In this document: in pieces, positions 49,001-59,200 of the stretch
How positions within the stretch are numbered: the stretch's first letter is position 1
Layout of the letters: each line of letters begins with the position of its first letter
Origin: Sclerurus mexicanus
Taxonomy: Eukaryota > Chordata > Aves > Passeriformes > Furnariidae
Direction of reading: 5' to 3'
DNA: 64,000 nt
Assembly (NCBI GenBank): GCA_013396755.1
Contig: VWZF01006001.1
Span: 8,400 to 72,399, forward strand
Notes under the pieces: model-generated
Seen by the model: only the letters and a program-made list of their open reading frames with translations
Database searches by the model: none
What the model was told of the DNA's origin: nothing
Made by a program: the position numbers and the translations under genes

Positions 49001-52000
49001 TGGCTCCCGAAGTGGTGAACTATGACTTTGTTTCCTTCCCAACGGACATGTGGAGTGTGGGGGTCATCACCTACATGCTGTGAGTACCCTGCGCGGGGGG
49101 ACCCTGCCAGGGGTGCTGGTGATGCCACCCAAGAGGAGGGCTCTGCAGGGCAGGAGTGCAGCAGCCACTGAGCCCATCTGCCTGTAACTCCTCCTAATTA
49201 ATTCTGCTTAAACCCCCAAAGGCACCTTGCTGTGTGTACCAAGTCTCTAAACATCAAATGATCCTTTTGACCAATATGTAAATGTTCCTCTCCCTCACCA
49301 TCTTAAAATGGGTCAAGTCTTTTTTCACTCAGCAAAGTTGCCCAGAACTTGCAGGAATTTCCCTTTTGATTGTGTTCTTGAGGACTTGAATTAATTTTCA
49401 AATTTGCAGTCTGATCATTTTATTAGTGTAGATTTGGTGTGCATTTGTACAGGAGAATTAATATTTTGGGTGTTAGGCCACAGCTCTGAAAAATGGCTTG
49501 TCATGAACAGGGCTAAAACTTTTCTCTGCTGCCTGCATGGCAGCCATGGATGGCCTGTCTGTCCAAAGCCTCTGCCTTCTGATGAGCTGGCTTTCCATCC
49601 CAGAACCCTTCACTAGTGTTTCCTGTGAAGTGGATACATTTCTGGCTTAAATTTGTGTGTTAGCCAAAACCCAGCTGGATGAAGTAACAAATGATGGAAG
49701 CAATAAGTCTGGGTTTAGAGACTAATTGTAAAAAGTAATCCATTGTTCAGAACCGTGTTTAATTCAAGCCACATATGGATATGGGCCTTGATTTGGGAAA
49801 GCTCTTGAGTCCCCCTAGCATTCCTAGCCGGGAAAGCACTGAAGGATTACCTAGATCCCCATGGAATCCATTTCCTTGGGGATCTGTTAACAGTGCTCCC
49901 TGACGAGCTGAGCAAACTGCTAGTGTAACACCAAAATCACAACAGATTATTGTCCCAAAATCTTGGCTTATCTTGGCAGGGGCTGAGAAGTGGAACCCTC
50001 CATAGCTGAGAGCCTTTCCTCTCCATAAGCTAACAACAGTTATAAAGCAGAGGATTTGTAGAAGGAAAACACACCTTGCGTACGATAACTCCGCTTCTCC
50101 CCTCCCCTTCTCTGTTTTTTTTAAGGCTTAGTGGCCTGTCCCCGTTCCTGGGAGAAACTGATGCAGAGACAATGAATTATGTACTCAACTGCAGCTGGGA
50201 TTTTGATGCAGAAGCATTTGAACAGCTCTCAGAGGAAGCTAAAGACTTTATTTCCAGACTACTCGTGAAGGAGAAAAGGTACCTCTGTGTCTGATCCTCA
50301 GGACAGTAGCACCTAATGGTAATTGTTTGGATTGCAGCCAGCAATGAGAACTTACTATGTGACATTTTTGTGTGCTGTATTTGGGCTTGCTGGGCAGTTC
50401 CCCAGTGATTCTGAAGCCCCTCTTTAAAAAGAAAGTGTCTGTGTATCCTGACTGAAGAAATTTTTCACAGTAGAGAAACAGCACAGGAAATCTGGAAGGA
50501 TTTGCAGTGTAGGAATCTGCCTCTAGAGCTTTTGCTTCTCTGAGCAAAAACTATTTCTATTGTTACTTTGGATTCTCACAAACCCTGACACGAATTGCAA
50601 AAATGCCTCTTGAGTGCCATGGAGGATAAATGGAAGCTGCAGCTGCGAAAATGTGCATTGTTCTCTTCTAAAGTGCTCTACAGGCATTCGGGAGATATTA
50701 AGGAGCATTTGAGACTTAACTCTGCCTGTGGCTTCTTAGTCTTGGCTCCACTGAGATAAGAAGTGGTTGCACATATGAAGCAACAGGAGAGAATGAGGGT
50801 GATATTGATGTCAGACCATGGCTGTGGGGTTGGTTGAGTAGAGAAATTTTTCTCTTGCTGGGTAGTGATACAAAACTAATCAAACCAGGAAATGATCCAT
50901 ACAGTAAAACAGAGTGTGTGTTTGAGGGGAATTCAAAGGAGTGCTTAGAATATTAACAACTTCCAGATCATTACCTAAATCAGCCTGATCAGTTCTAGTA
51001 CTAATTACATTTTGAATAATAAGTCCTGTGAAAAGCAAAGAAGAAACTGAAATTTAGCATATTGCCAGCAGGAGGGAGCAAATGGTTTTTTCTCAGGCTG
51101 TGATGATGATTTGTTGTGAGACTGTAAACTTTCCTTTCGAGTCTTCACTTTTTCTGGGCAATGGGAACTGGGGCTCCAGAGGAACACTCTGCAAAGCCTG
51201 GTTACAAGCTGTGAATGAAACAACTAAGAGCCTTGTCAGGGAGTTGCAAAGAGCCAGGATTAGCTGGCCCAGTTGTTCACAGGATGCGTGGCAGCCCCGC
51301 TCTCCTGCAGCCCAGGCGCCTTTGCCCTGCTGGGACGGTGGGTCTGGCCTTGGGCTGGGATTTTCCCTCCCTCCCCTGACTGCTGGAATCGGCCTGAGCA
51401 GGCAGGAGCCACCTTGACTCATCTTCTTGCACACCTCTACCTCGGGATTTCCTCTGTTACCATATAGTTCCCAGAGATTTTAGGATAGGCCCTGACATTT
51501 GAGCCCATTGCTGGATATCAGGATATACGCCTAGCTTGACCTAAGTGTGAATAGACAATTGTGCTGTATAAACATGAGGCCCAGAATAAGCCTGGGCTCT
51601 CAGGACAGACAGGTAACACCACAAATGCTATTTTTCTGTTCGCAAAGTTCTGCATTTACATAATAAAACGATACATAAACCGATGAACTTAAGCACAGCT
51701 CAAGCAGCCCGCAGCAGACCCTTCAGCCTCTCTTCAGCCCACTCGGCCCCGAGGCTGGAGAGGGCAGGATGTCACCGGGGTGCCATGCACCGGGATGCAC
51801 AGCATCTCGGAGCGTTTCCCGTGTGCTCGCGGCCGCCAGGCAGTCTGCCGATGTGAGAGCAGGGTGGCCGTGCTGACGGGGCCGGTTTGCTCCCCCAGCT
51901 GCCGCATGAGCGCGACGCAGTGTCTGAAGCACGAGTGGCTGAACGACCTCCCCGCCAAGGCCCAGCGGTGCAAGCTCCGCCTGAAGTCGCAGCTGCTGCT

Positions 52001-52993
52001 GCAGAGCTACATGGCTCACAGGAAATGGAAGGTAAGGACCGGGGCAGAGCAGCTCAGCTCAGGCAGGGCCGTTCCCTCCTGCCTGCTGGCTCGCTTGGGA
52101 AGTCTATTTCCAATCGTAAAGTAAGGGGGTTTTGTCCTGCACAAGGGTATTGCTTCTGTCTTTAGCACGTTTGGTTTCAATTTTCACTATTTCTGATTCG
52201 TGTTTAGAAGTTTTACTTTTTTCTTCCCCCTACAGGTTCACGGGCCTGAGGTGCTTCTTAGCTTATAATAAATGTTCTTTCTCTTTTTACTTTTCCCATT
52301 GGTAACAGTTGCATTGATCTGTTGTCACTGTTGAGTAGGGATAAAACATAAGGCAGTTTGTATCTCCCAGAGTAAAAGTGTGAGAGAGAGGAAAAAAATT
52401 AGGCTTAAACCCTTCCAGAGAACTCTCAGGATCTTTCTGATAACCCCAGACTCCTCCTGAACTACATTTGTATGAAGTGATAGGTAATAATTTGTGTTGG
52501 AGTCTCTATTAGATTGTAGATAATTGATCCTGGAAGGTGAACACAGGGATCTTGTTAGAAAGAAACCTGTGAAGTGGGAGGCAATCTCAGTGAGGACTTT
52601 TCTTCTGTCACTGGGGAGTCACAACTCCTTGCCAAGGAGTTAAACCAGAGGCTTACCCTTATTCCAATCCTGCACTTCAGCTGTTTGGTGGCAAAATTTT
52701 GCACTTGCATTTTAAAAGATGCATAATCTAAAAGTCTGTCGCTGTACAATTCATAATAACGCTGCAGAGCTTCACAGTCCCAGCGGAAGCAGTGGCAAAA
52801 CACACAAGGTGTGGGGCGCTAGAGGGAAATGGATTTACCAGCAAGAAAAACCCATGTCGGCTGCAGAAAGTCCTTTACCTTGGTTGCACTCACACTTGGG
52901 ACTGCTCTGTTCTGTTCACAGAAACATTTTTATGTGGTGGCTGCTGCTAACAGGCTGAAGAGATTCCAGAGTATGTCTGTCAAGCTTGCGTAA
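33545..52993 (+). CDS. MYLK3: MYLK3, cardiac myosin light-chain kinase (13 coding exons, complete)
   Basis: Thirteen exons with AG/GT borders join in phase to 874 residues (human ~819). Exons: 33545-34057, 37311-37401, 38692-39130, 41867-42438, 43356-43461, 44560-44653, 44923-45032, 46228-46369, 47416-47486, 48951-49079, 50126-50278, 51899-52031, 52922-52993. The start has A at -3. Residues 1-171 form the conserved helical N-terminal region (NEKVDRLLHFQEDLTGKLQ). About 172-538 is a hydrophilic, probably disordered linker. The kinase domain spans ~570-825: glycine loop GGRFGQV (574-580), Lys595 in LAAKIIK, Glu611, HLDLKPEN with Asp687, DFG Asp707, and APE at 731-733. The tail 827-866 is basic and amphipathic (RKWKKHFYVVAAANRLK) and fits the autoinhibitory/calmodulin-binding segment. 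The family phosphorylates cardiac myosin regulatory light chain (MYL2) and promotes sarcomere assembly. Other introns hold nothing I recognise beyond the listed items. Confidence 0.97.
34685..34690 (+). terminator. Intronic polyadenylation hexamer in MYLK3 intron 1
   Basis: AATAAA in ttttgaaataaattagcc lies ~580 nt after the in-frame stop reached if intron 1 is not spliced, and is followed by cttgttttttgaaagtt. It could end a short intron-retaining MYLK3 transcript. A single hexamer in AT-rich intron DNA is also expected by chance. Confidence 0.25.
37311..37401 (+). CDS. MYLK3: MYLK3 exon 2
   Basis: The exon is 91 nt long, follows tgtcatttttag and ends before gtatgt. It encodes AKDKPEESGAKPKHVLSN and then RGTQTESKKPLE. 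The GAKPKHVLS string matches the conserved GGKPKHVLS of the human protein as I recall it, which anchors the frame. Confidence 0.92.
37670..37685. repeat. T homopolymer run (16)
   Basis: A poly-T tract in MYLK3 intron 2 has shorter T-rich stretches on either side. No transposon body is recognisable next to it. Confidence 0.9.
38692..39130 (+). CDS. MYLK3: MYLK3 exon 3 (linker)
   Basis: The exon is 439 nt long, begins after attttattcag and ends before gtaatg. It encodes a lysine-, glutamine-, serine- and asparagine-rich linker (for example KERTSQQQVVEGAGR) without a recognised domain. The open frame, the correct phases on both sides (1 in, 2 out) and the position support it; residue-level similarity to mammals is poor, as expected for a disordered region. 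Confidence 0.85.
39826..39848. repeat. GT/AC inverted repeat (8-bp arms, 7-base loop)
   Basis: ATGTGTGT (39826-39833) is followed after seven bases by its complement ACACACAT (39841-39848) in MYLK3 intron 3, next to a short TA repeat. It is a small microsatellite-derived hairpin. Confidence 0.8.
41267..41281. repeat. A homopolymer run (15)
   Basis: A poly-A tract in MYLK3 intron 3. There is no recognisable retrotransposed body upstream of it. Confidence 0.9.
41867..42438 (+). CDS. MYLK3: MYLK3 exon 4 (linker)
   Basis: The exon is 572 nt long, begins after tgctctgcag and ends before gtgagc. It encodes the second half of the linker, very rich in Lys, Ser, Pro and Glu (KSSKVKLPSSTPADLK, KPKPGKKAEEKSE), ending near GEMII. 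The phase (2 in, 1 out) fits exons 3 and 5. No domain is seen. Confidence 0.9.
43356..43461 (+). CDS. MYLK3: MYLK3 exon 5 (start of the kinase domain)
   Basis: The exon is 106 nt long, begins after ctcctctttag and ends before gtgagt. It encodes DDSPSPPAPFEHRIVSV and VCRHEVLGG, leading into the glycine loop. The DDSPxPPAPFEHRxVSVK block is strongly conserved in MYLK3. Confidence 0.96.
44032..44056. repeat. Perfect 12-bp inverted repeat with one-base centre
   Basis: Left arm gcttatacttat (44032-44043), centre a (44044) and right arm ataagtataagc (44045-44056) are exactly complementary. It lies in MYLK3 intron 5, just after a direct duplication of atggcttat. The AT-rich palindrome could extrude as a cruciform or fold as a hairpin in RNA. 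Confidence 0.95.
44560..44653 (+). CDS. MYLK3: MYLK3 exon 6 (glycine loop and catalytic lysine)
   Basis: The exon is 94 nt long, begins after ggcatccacag and ends before gtaacg. It encodes GGRFGQVHKCTEISTG and LAAKIIKVKGAKEK, holding the ATP-binding loop and Lys595. Confidence 0.96.
44923..45032 (+). CDS. MYLK3: MYLK3 exon 7
   Basis: The exon is 110 nt long, begins after ggttttctccag and ends before gtaagt. It encodes EEVKNEINIMNQLNHVNL and IQLYDAFEGKNNVTLIME, covering the C-helix with its conserved glutamate (Glu611) and strands 4-5. Confidence 0.97.
46228..46369 (+). CDS. MYLK3: MYLK3 exon 8 (catalytic loop)
   Basis: The exon is 142 nt long, begins after caaaattttag and ends before gtcagt. 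It encodes YLDGGELFDRITDENYHL through HYILHLDLK. The catalytic loop reads HLD, the usual form in myosin light-chain kinases, in place of HRD. Confidence 0.97.
47416..47486 (+). CDS. MYLK3: MYLK3 exon 9 (DFG motif)
   Basis: The exon is 71 nt long, begins after ctttttgtag and ends before gtaagc. It encodes PENILCVNHTGNQIKIIDFG and LAR, with the metal-binding DFG aspartate. Confidence 0.97.
48385..48458. repeat. Short tandem array, about 2.5 copies of a ~30-bp unit
   Basis: Units start at 48385, 48418 and 48446, each with ctg(g/c)(t/c)tcagta followed by a ggtttaaaaggtta-like segment. The units are 33, 28 and a partial ~13 bp long, with small indels between copies. The array lies in MYLK3 intron 9. 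Confidence 0.85.
48951..49079 (+). CDS. MYLK3: MYLK3 exon 10 (activation segment)
   Basis: The exon is 129 nt long, follows a cctggtaaag acceptor (AAG type) and ends before gtgagt. It encodes YKPCEKLKVNFGTPEFLAPE and then VVNYDFVSFPTDMWSVGVI, covering the activation and P+1 segments. Confidence 0.97.
50126..50278 (+). CDS. MYLK3: MYLK3 exon 11
   Basis: The exon is 153 nt long, begins after tctgttttttttaag and ends before gtacct. It encodes LSGLSPFLGETDAETMNYVL to FISRLLVKEK, part of the kinase C-lobe. Confidence 0.97.
51690..52090. promoter_or_regulatory. Intragenic CpG-rich island around MYLK3 exon 12
   Basis: A CpG-dense stretch with a GCGGCCGC octamer at about 51829, gctcgcgg, ggagcg and gagcgcgacgcag runs through the end of intron 11 and exon 12. 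The DNA on both sides is CpG-poor. It may be a methylation-protected intragenic island or simply a GC-biased patch. Confidence 0.5.
51899..52031 (+). CDS. MYLK3: MYLK3 exon 12 (end of kinase domain, regulatory segment)
   Basis: The exon is 133 nt long, begins after tgctcccccag and ends before gtaagg. It encodes CRMSATQCLKHEWLNDLPAK and the basic segment RLKSQLLLQSYMAHRKWK. It is markedly GC- and CpG-rich compared with the other exons of the gene. Confidence 0.97.
52922..52993 (+). CDS. MYLK3: MYLK3 exon 13 (C-terminus)
   Basis: The exon begins after gttctgttcacag and runs to the TAA at 52991-52993. It encodes KHFYVVAAANRLKRF, matching the human end, and then a bird-type tail QSMSVKLA that replaces the short end I recall in human (PTSP). 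Confidence 0.95.
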   Translation, partial: KHFYVVAAANRLKRFQSMSVKLA

Positions 52994-54531
52994 GGTTCTG
53001 TGGAGCATCCACCACTCGTGGAGATGGACATGAAGCCATGAAAGAAGGACTCAGTATCATCAATAATTTCTACCTGGTTTATAACATAAGGTTTTGGGAT
53101 TGTCCTCAATTATTATGTGTGTTAGTGCTGATGTTCCAGAAGTGCCTCAAGGGAGATACAATACCTAAAAGCAGAAACTACTTTGTTTTTTCGAGTTTTA
53201 AGTTGTAATTAGTGGTGGGGAAATGTGGCTGTTACTGGGGCTGACTTCTTGCTGAAGGCTTTGATTCTGTGGGGTGATGTTGGTGTGTTTACACCACAAA
53301 ACCCCCTGTCAGTTTTCTGGTTTCTCACACCAAGCCTGGGATCTTTGAAAACTTCCTTACTGATGTATGTTGTTTTCACAGAATTGCTGCAACAGTGGCA
53401 CAACTTCTCTGTCAGGTGTTACTTAGAACAAAAGATAACTGATACCATTTTCTTCTGTATTTCTTTCAGAAAGATTATTTTTCCCCTCAACATGATAGGT
53501 TTGAATGGTTTTGGTTTGTTGTTCCTTTTTTTTATTCTACTCTCTCCTTTAGAGAAATAATCACTGCATAGTTAGGAACTGCGAGGAATCCTGGTTTGAA
53601 GCAACTTCAGTCACTCCATTGCTGCTGCTTCTTATGGCAGGTTGAATTGACTGGACTGACTGAACTTCTGGAAGGAGATCTGTGAAACTGCCCCAGACTC
53701 AGACTGTGCAATGACTGCTGGGTCTGGGCAAAAAGATCTCACGCTGTCCAGAAAAGATTTACAGATATAGTTTTGTCTATATTTAAAACTCTTAAGTGCT
53801 TCTCATTGTAACTGCAACCCTTAAGGTTAAAAGTTTGAGGATTTTTTCTCCTCTCTGAACATTTTAATGAAGTCTGAGGAGCTGATACAGTGTGACACTC
53901 GAAATAGGTTTTATTTCTAATAGGTTCAGTGACAGGGATGTGTTGCCAGACTCCGCCTTTAGTCCAGTTAGGAGGTTGAAGCCCTTTTTTTTCCCCCCAC
54001 TTTGTTCTTGAACATTAACAGTTTTCTTCACAGTACTAACTTATTTTGGATTTTAAACGTCTTTTTCTGCTGTATAGAGTGAGAACTACTTGCAATCTCT
54101 CAGAGAAAAGTATAACATTATTTATTAAATCTCTGGTTTCCTGCTGTAGATTCTGCAAAACTCAGTGTGAGCTGGATGGGCTCTTAGGAAAAATGGAAAT
54201 TAATACTACTAAAATTATCTTTCCCTCGAACTTCACAGCTTTTTACATCCCTTGAATTAGCAAAAGCAGTGTTGGTTGCTAATGAAGAGATCTGTAAGAC
54301 TGCCTTACCCCAGTCCAGTTATCTTTTCCACTCAACTGCTTCTCACTTTGCATAGTCCCAACTTCTGCAGCATTTCCAGAACTGGGACAGAGAATGAAAA
54401 CCAAGTGAAATAATCTTGAGACTTTATCACCTTCTATGAAGGCCCACTTTTGTTCATGTTTTCCTTCCACAGCAGTTCTGCATGCTAAATGTCATTATAT
54501 TCATTGGTCTGTATATTTCTGAATTAATACT

Positions 54532-54537
54532 AATAAA
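54532..54537 (+). terminator. MYLK3: MYLK3 candidate polyadenylation signal
   Basis: This is the first canonical AATAAA I find after the MYLK3 stop (52993). It is followed within ~40 nt by a T/GT-rich stretch (gttttttcatcaattttggtgt). It gives a 3' UTR of about 1.55 kb. Confidence 0.55.
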
Positions 54538-54574
54538 TTTCATGGAAGTGGAACAAGTTTTTTCATCAATTTTG

Positions 54575-55580
54575 GTGTAAACCTCTCTGCCAAACCAACC
54601 TGAGAGCATCTCTTTGCAGGTCCCAAGAACAGAATGCTAATGCTTCTAGGTGGGATTCTCTCCTCACGTCAGACATTTTGTCACAGCTCTTACTGTGGTA
54701 ACTATCCATTATTTTCTCTGCACATCAGGAATTTGTTTGGAGTCCATTCCCTAGTAGTCACTGTTATATTCTATGACACTCACCTTCAGTGAAGTCAGTT
54801 CTTGCTAATTAAAGTTGGGGCCAAGCAATTTCCTTTTTTGAATGCATTGGGAGAAGTGAAAGGAGCATGGCCAGAAGTTTTAATTTTCCAATTAGTGTGT
54901 GCTGCTTCTACGAGGGTAACACACAGATCATCTCTGCTATCTTGTGTATGTTTCCTCCCTATTTTCTCCAAAGAGAAGGTGCCTCTGGCCACCAGGATGA
55001 CTATTTTGTTTCTAATATAAAGGAATCCCTTTAGATTGGGCAGCCATCCCATGGCTCTGCATTAAAATAGTGTTAAGAAGCTCAGGTGGGTGCAGTGTTT
55101 CACATCTAAATGCTCAGACATAAGACGATTTATTTTGCTTCATGTGGACACTTCAGGCTTTTTGATTTCTTTTGAAATGAGGGTTTATGAAAGTTAACTT
55201 GTCTCTGTACAGCCCAGGCAGGAAACGTGTAAGAGAAATGGAACAAGGACTTGGTTTGGCTTTGTTAAGGTTACACCAGCCCTGTAATGCTAAAAGTAAT
55301 GATTTTCCCCCAAGAAGGAGATAAAGCAAATTACAGTCTGAGTAGCTGGGATGACAGTGTAGCATCACACAAGTTGCCTCCACAACCTCCAGGGCAGGGC
55401 CCTGTCTCCTCTTCTCTAAGCTTCTGACTGTGAGACACAAACAACCCTGTTACCCAGTCAAGATCCTTGTCCCCTGGATATTTGCCTTCTAAAAGCACAG
55501 GCATCTCCTGTATGTCTTTTTTTGTGTTCTATGTGCCAAGCACATGATGTCAGAATAACAGAGCTTTTCCTTCCAGTACT
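54575..55580. other. Interval between the convergent 3' ends of MYLK3 and ORC6
   Basis: About 1 kb of AT-rich DNA without recognisable genes or repeats. MYLK3 (+) and ORC6 (-) end tail to tail here. The 85-codon and 95-codon minus-strand frames show no family resemblance. Confidence 0.7.
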
Positions 55581-55586
55581 TTTATT
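55581..55586 (-). terminator. ORC6: ORC6 candidate polyadenylation signal
   Basis: TTTATT on the given strand reads AATAAA on the minus strand, about 500 nt after the ORC6 stop codon. It is the first canonical hexamer I find downstream of that stop. Confidence 0.5.
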
Positions 55587-56082
55587 GTTTCTTAGAATAT
55601 TTGGGAGTCCTTACAAAAGCACAGGAGACTTCATTCCCATACATGTGAAAATAAGTAAAATTCAGTTACTAAAGAACATTTCTTCAACAGTATAAAAACA
55701 AAAAAAAATTAAAAAGTCCTAATTTCTCTGCTGGCTTTGCCGTATAACAAGGCACTATTACTCACTGCTTCCAGCCAGGGGCCCAAGGGCCTGTAACTTA
55801 TAACTTATTTACACTTACAGTAGCATTAGAATGTAGCATTAAAATGTTACCTGCTTCTTGCAACAAGAGAATGGAAGGTGGTGTACCCCCTAAAGCCATA
55901 GCTGCTCAGGTACCAGACTAGTGAGTAGTCAGGCAGGCTTCCTGTAAAATCACCCCAATGCTGGTGTCATTTGTTAAAAATAACATTCTTAAATACTTAA
56001 AAACTAAATAAAACCAGCTGGCTACCAGGCAGCCATAACTCAGGCTACTGGAATTACTGTCAGAGCAGAGGGAGAGTTAAAA

Positions 56083-56249
56083 TCAAGAGCCAGAAGCAGT
56101 TACATTACTGGGTGGCACTACAGAGGCAGTACTACTGGTCTGTTGTGCCTTAGCAGCATTTTCCAGGATTTTCTTTTTCCATTCTTCATAGTCCTGGTTT
56201 GTTTCAGTCTTTGGCCGTTTACATGGCATCTCCTCATCGTCTTCAGATC
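56083..56249 (-). CDS. ORC6: ORC6 exon 7 (C-terminal ORC3-binding motif)
   Basis: On the minus strand the exon begins after gtcctttcctcacag and runs to the TGA at 56085-56083. It encodes GSEDDEEMPCKRPKTETN, the conserved QDYEEWKKKILENAAKAQQ, and a serine/threonine/valine-rich tail (VVPPSNVTASGS) longer than the human end. Confidence 0.97.
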
Positions 56250-59200
56250 CTGTGAGGAAAGGACAAAGTCTATGACAGGCCACCATGGTGGGAATAACTA
56301 TGTAAGTGAGCAAATGTACAGGCACAAGCAGGGGGCCTGTCCCTGTGTTAGCTAATCCCGTGGTTTGCTGCTGCTCTCACCTGCTGGAACAGTCCCCTCT
56401 CCACCTCTGTGTCTGAGCAGAACACTTGTCCTTAATTCTGCTAGGAGCGCTCAGTATAAACTCCATTATCCTACTGCTAGGTTCTCTCTGTCCTTCCATA
56501 GCCAATGGATGCAGGATGGAGTAAACTGCTGTGAACTGGAGATTATGGCCTATCCCACAACTGAAATACTGAGGAGCAATAAAGCTCAGAACTACTCCAG
56601 TGAGGTGACTTGCATTCGTAGCTAAGCACAACTTACCATCTTCCTGCTCACACTGCTCCAGGTTGGTCTGCAAGCTTTCAGGTGTCTCTGCAGCCACGGG
56701 AACATTGTCTTCTAAAAAGATTAAATAAGTTGCTTTACTTCTGAGTGCTGTCTGGGGCCCTGAGGGTGGCCCACGTGTAATTCTTTGACAGCAGTGCCAC
56801 CTTTCAAAAGTATTGTCATTGAGAGCAGTTCCCTGGGCCAGGCTGATGCCCAAGCTGTACGTGCAGAGGTGCCAGCACGCTTCAAGGGTTGCACAGACTG
56901 GCTGCTTTAATTAGCAGCAAACTGCTGCTGCATTTGTAACCACACTGACCCACCATGTTCATTGCCCCAGTCTGCCCTTACTCAGGCAGGATTGTCAGCT
57001 ATTTCTTCCCCTTCTATTCCATTTCCACAGTCTGTATTGTAGATGCCCACAACAAGCACAGGGCTGTCCAGGCATACAGATGCAGGACCTTCCCTGAACT
57101 AGTACAGAAACTCCCAGCTGCCTTTAGCTGCTTTAGTGGTGGGTAAGGGTTGGGTTTTTAAAGGGCACTGTACTGTGGGAAGGTCCGTGCCCAGGAGAGG
57201 GTAGCAGCTTTTGGTTTAGGTTCAGGCAGCATGTTCCTGAAAACTTCAGGATCTGAAGCACAAAGACAGGATGAAGCAGTGTTATTCTCAGAATGAAAGC
57301 CTGGGAAAGGACAAAGGAAAGAAGTAGGAAGCAGCAGAGGTATAAGGACAGGAGGGCATAGATCATATTTTAGTCTTTTTCCTCCAAAAAAGTGGAGAGA
57401 ACTGCAGGCTTAACCATGGGTAAGAAAGATTTCTCATGTCTGCCCACTGTATGTGGAAGGATGGTGTCAGGGAATGGCTGAGTTATCACTAGAAGAGCAA
57501 GGCCTGTTAATCCTGCAGTGGGGAAAGGAAAGCACAGAAGTGAGTCAGTCAGAGAGCAATGTTTGTGTTAATACGTGTGTCACGTTGCCATGTTAACAGG
57601 ATGCAGAAAGCAAGCAAGAAGGAGGAATCCAAGGTAGGTCAGGTAGAATGGGAGAAGCAGGGAATAAATTGCAGCAGGAGAGACTGTAAAGAGCAGTGGG
57701 CATTTGAGAAGAGAGGGAAATACTTATTTTTGGCCTTGCCACATGCTAAGCTACCGTGACTTCCCAGAAGCAACGCCTGTGACTGGGAACGTGGCTGCAG
57801 GAAGCATGTTGGGATGGATGGGCAGATGTGGCTGAAAGGGGACAGCTGAAAGGGACCAGAATGGAGTCACCAGTGAAAAGGATGGGGCACTGTCTTACAG
57901 GGATAAAGCCAAAGACTTACTTTTGAGTTGCTGACTTATCTTCTCCAGCTGATTGCATAGCCGATGAAATATTGCTTTTTTCACCCCAGATGTAGCCAAC
58001 ATTTTAGTTTTGTCCACTTTTAGCTTCAAACACCTACAAGAGTAAGTATTTCTGTACAACGCAACACTCCAGCAACTATCACTTAGGTGAGGTGATAATT
58101 ACAGTATCAACACTGACAAGAAGGCAGGCCTAAGGTTTTGTCCCACCTATCCTTGTCTACTCAGAAGCAAAGCTGCTTAAAAAACAGACCCCTATGCTAC
58201 TCAGTCAATACAGCTCAGGAATTGAAACTCAGGGTGAGCTTAAGTCACATAAGGAAACTGTATTAGGAAAGAAGTACTTTTCAGATTTTCAGGGAACCAG
58301 GACAAAATCCCAGTACTAGAGAAAGCTGAATGGGATCCCTGTGTCAAGAGAACATTTCTCAGGAGCTGTGCAACTACACAGTCCCTGTATTGCTTAGTAA
58401 GACTGTTACAAGGTGTAATGCTGAGGAAGATCTTTGCACACAAGCAAATTCTTACCAAAAGTTGGCTCATGCACACACCTCTTCCTGATAGGGGCCTACA
58501 GCTATCAGACCAATGTCCCCAAGGTCACAGCACCCTCAGGACGTGATGGTGGAAGGCTCAGGGCATTTCCTTCTCCAGAATGGCTGTTTCTTGATGCTCG
58601 GAAGTGAGCTGGCAGCCATTCCTGAGCAGTGTCTCCCTAAAATCCATATAACTTTTTGATTGGTGCAATATAAGTTGGAGATTTCACTGCAAGGAAAGGC
58701 CTGGTTTGCTACAGCTGTCTCTATTTTCAGGAGCAGGGCAGCAGCATGTGCTAAGCAAGACCCTGGATGAACCAGCTGCTTAGACAGTTTAGTGTGTCAT
58801 TTGGCCTTTCAGCCTGGAGGAGATCCCCCAGCTATACTCACCTGCAGGCAGTGAATAGTGCAGCTGTTAAAAAAAGTGGTTTTGAGAAATCAAGGTCCAT
58901 TCTCTGTGCTTCAGAGAGGCTGGATTCATACCTAGAGAACAGCAAGTGATAATTGGACAGTGCACTTGCCTCAAATGAAGCTGCTGAAATACCCCTGTCA
59001 CATGGTACTTGGCAGCTGAACGGGTCTGTTGGACCACTTGGTCCTTGGCAACCCAGTCAAGCAAAAACACCTGATGCTGGCTGGGAAGAGCAAAAGGGAC
59101 TAGGGAAAAGAACTGGATTGGGATGACCTCCTCTTTTTGAATTAAAGCTATTTTCTGCTGGGGATCTGGATCAAGGCATGTTAGTGAAATCTGTTTCTTG

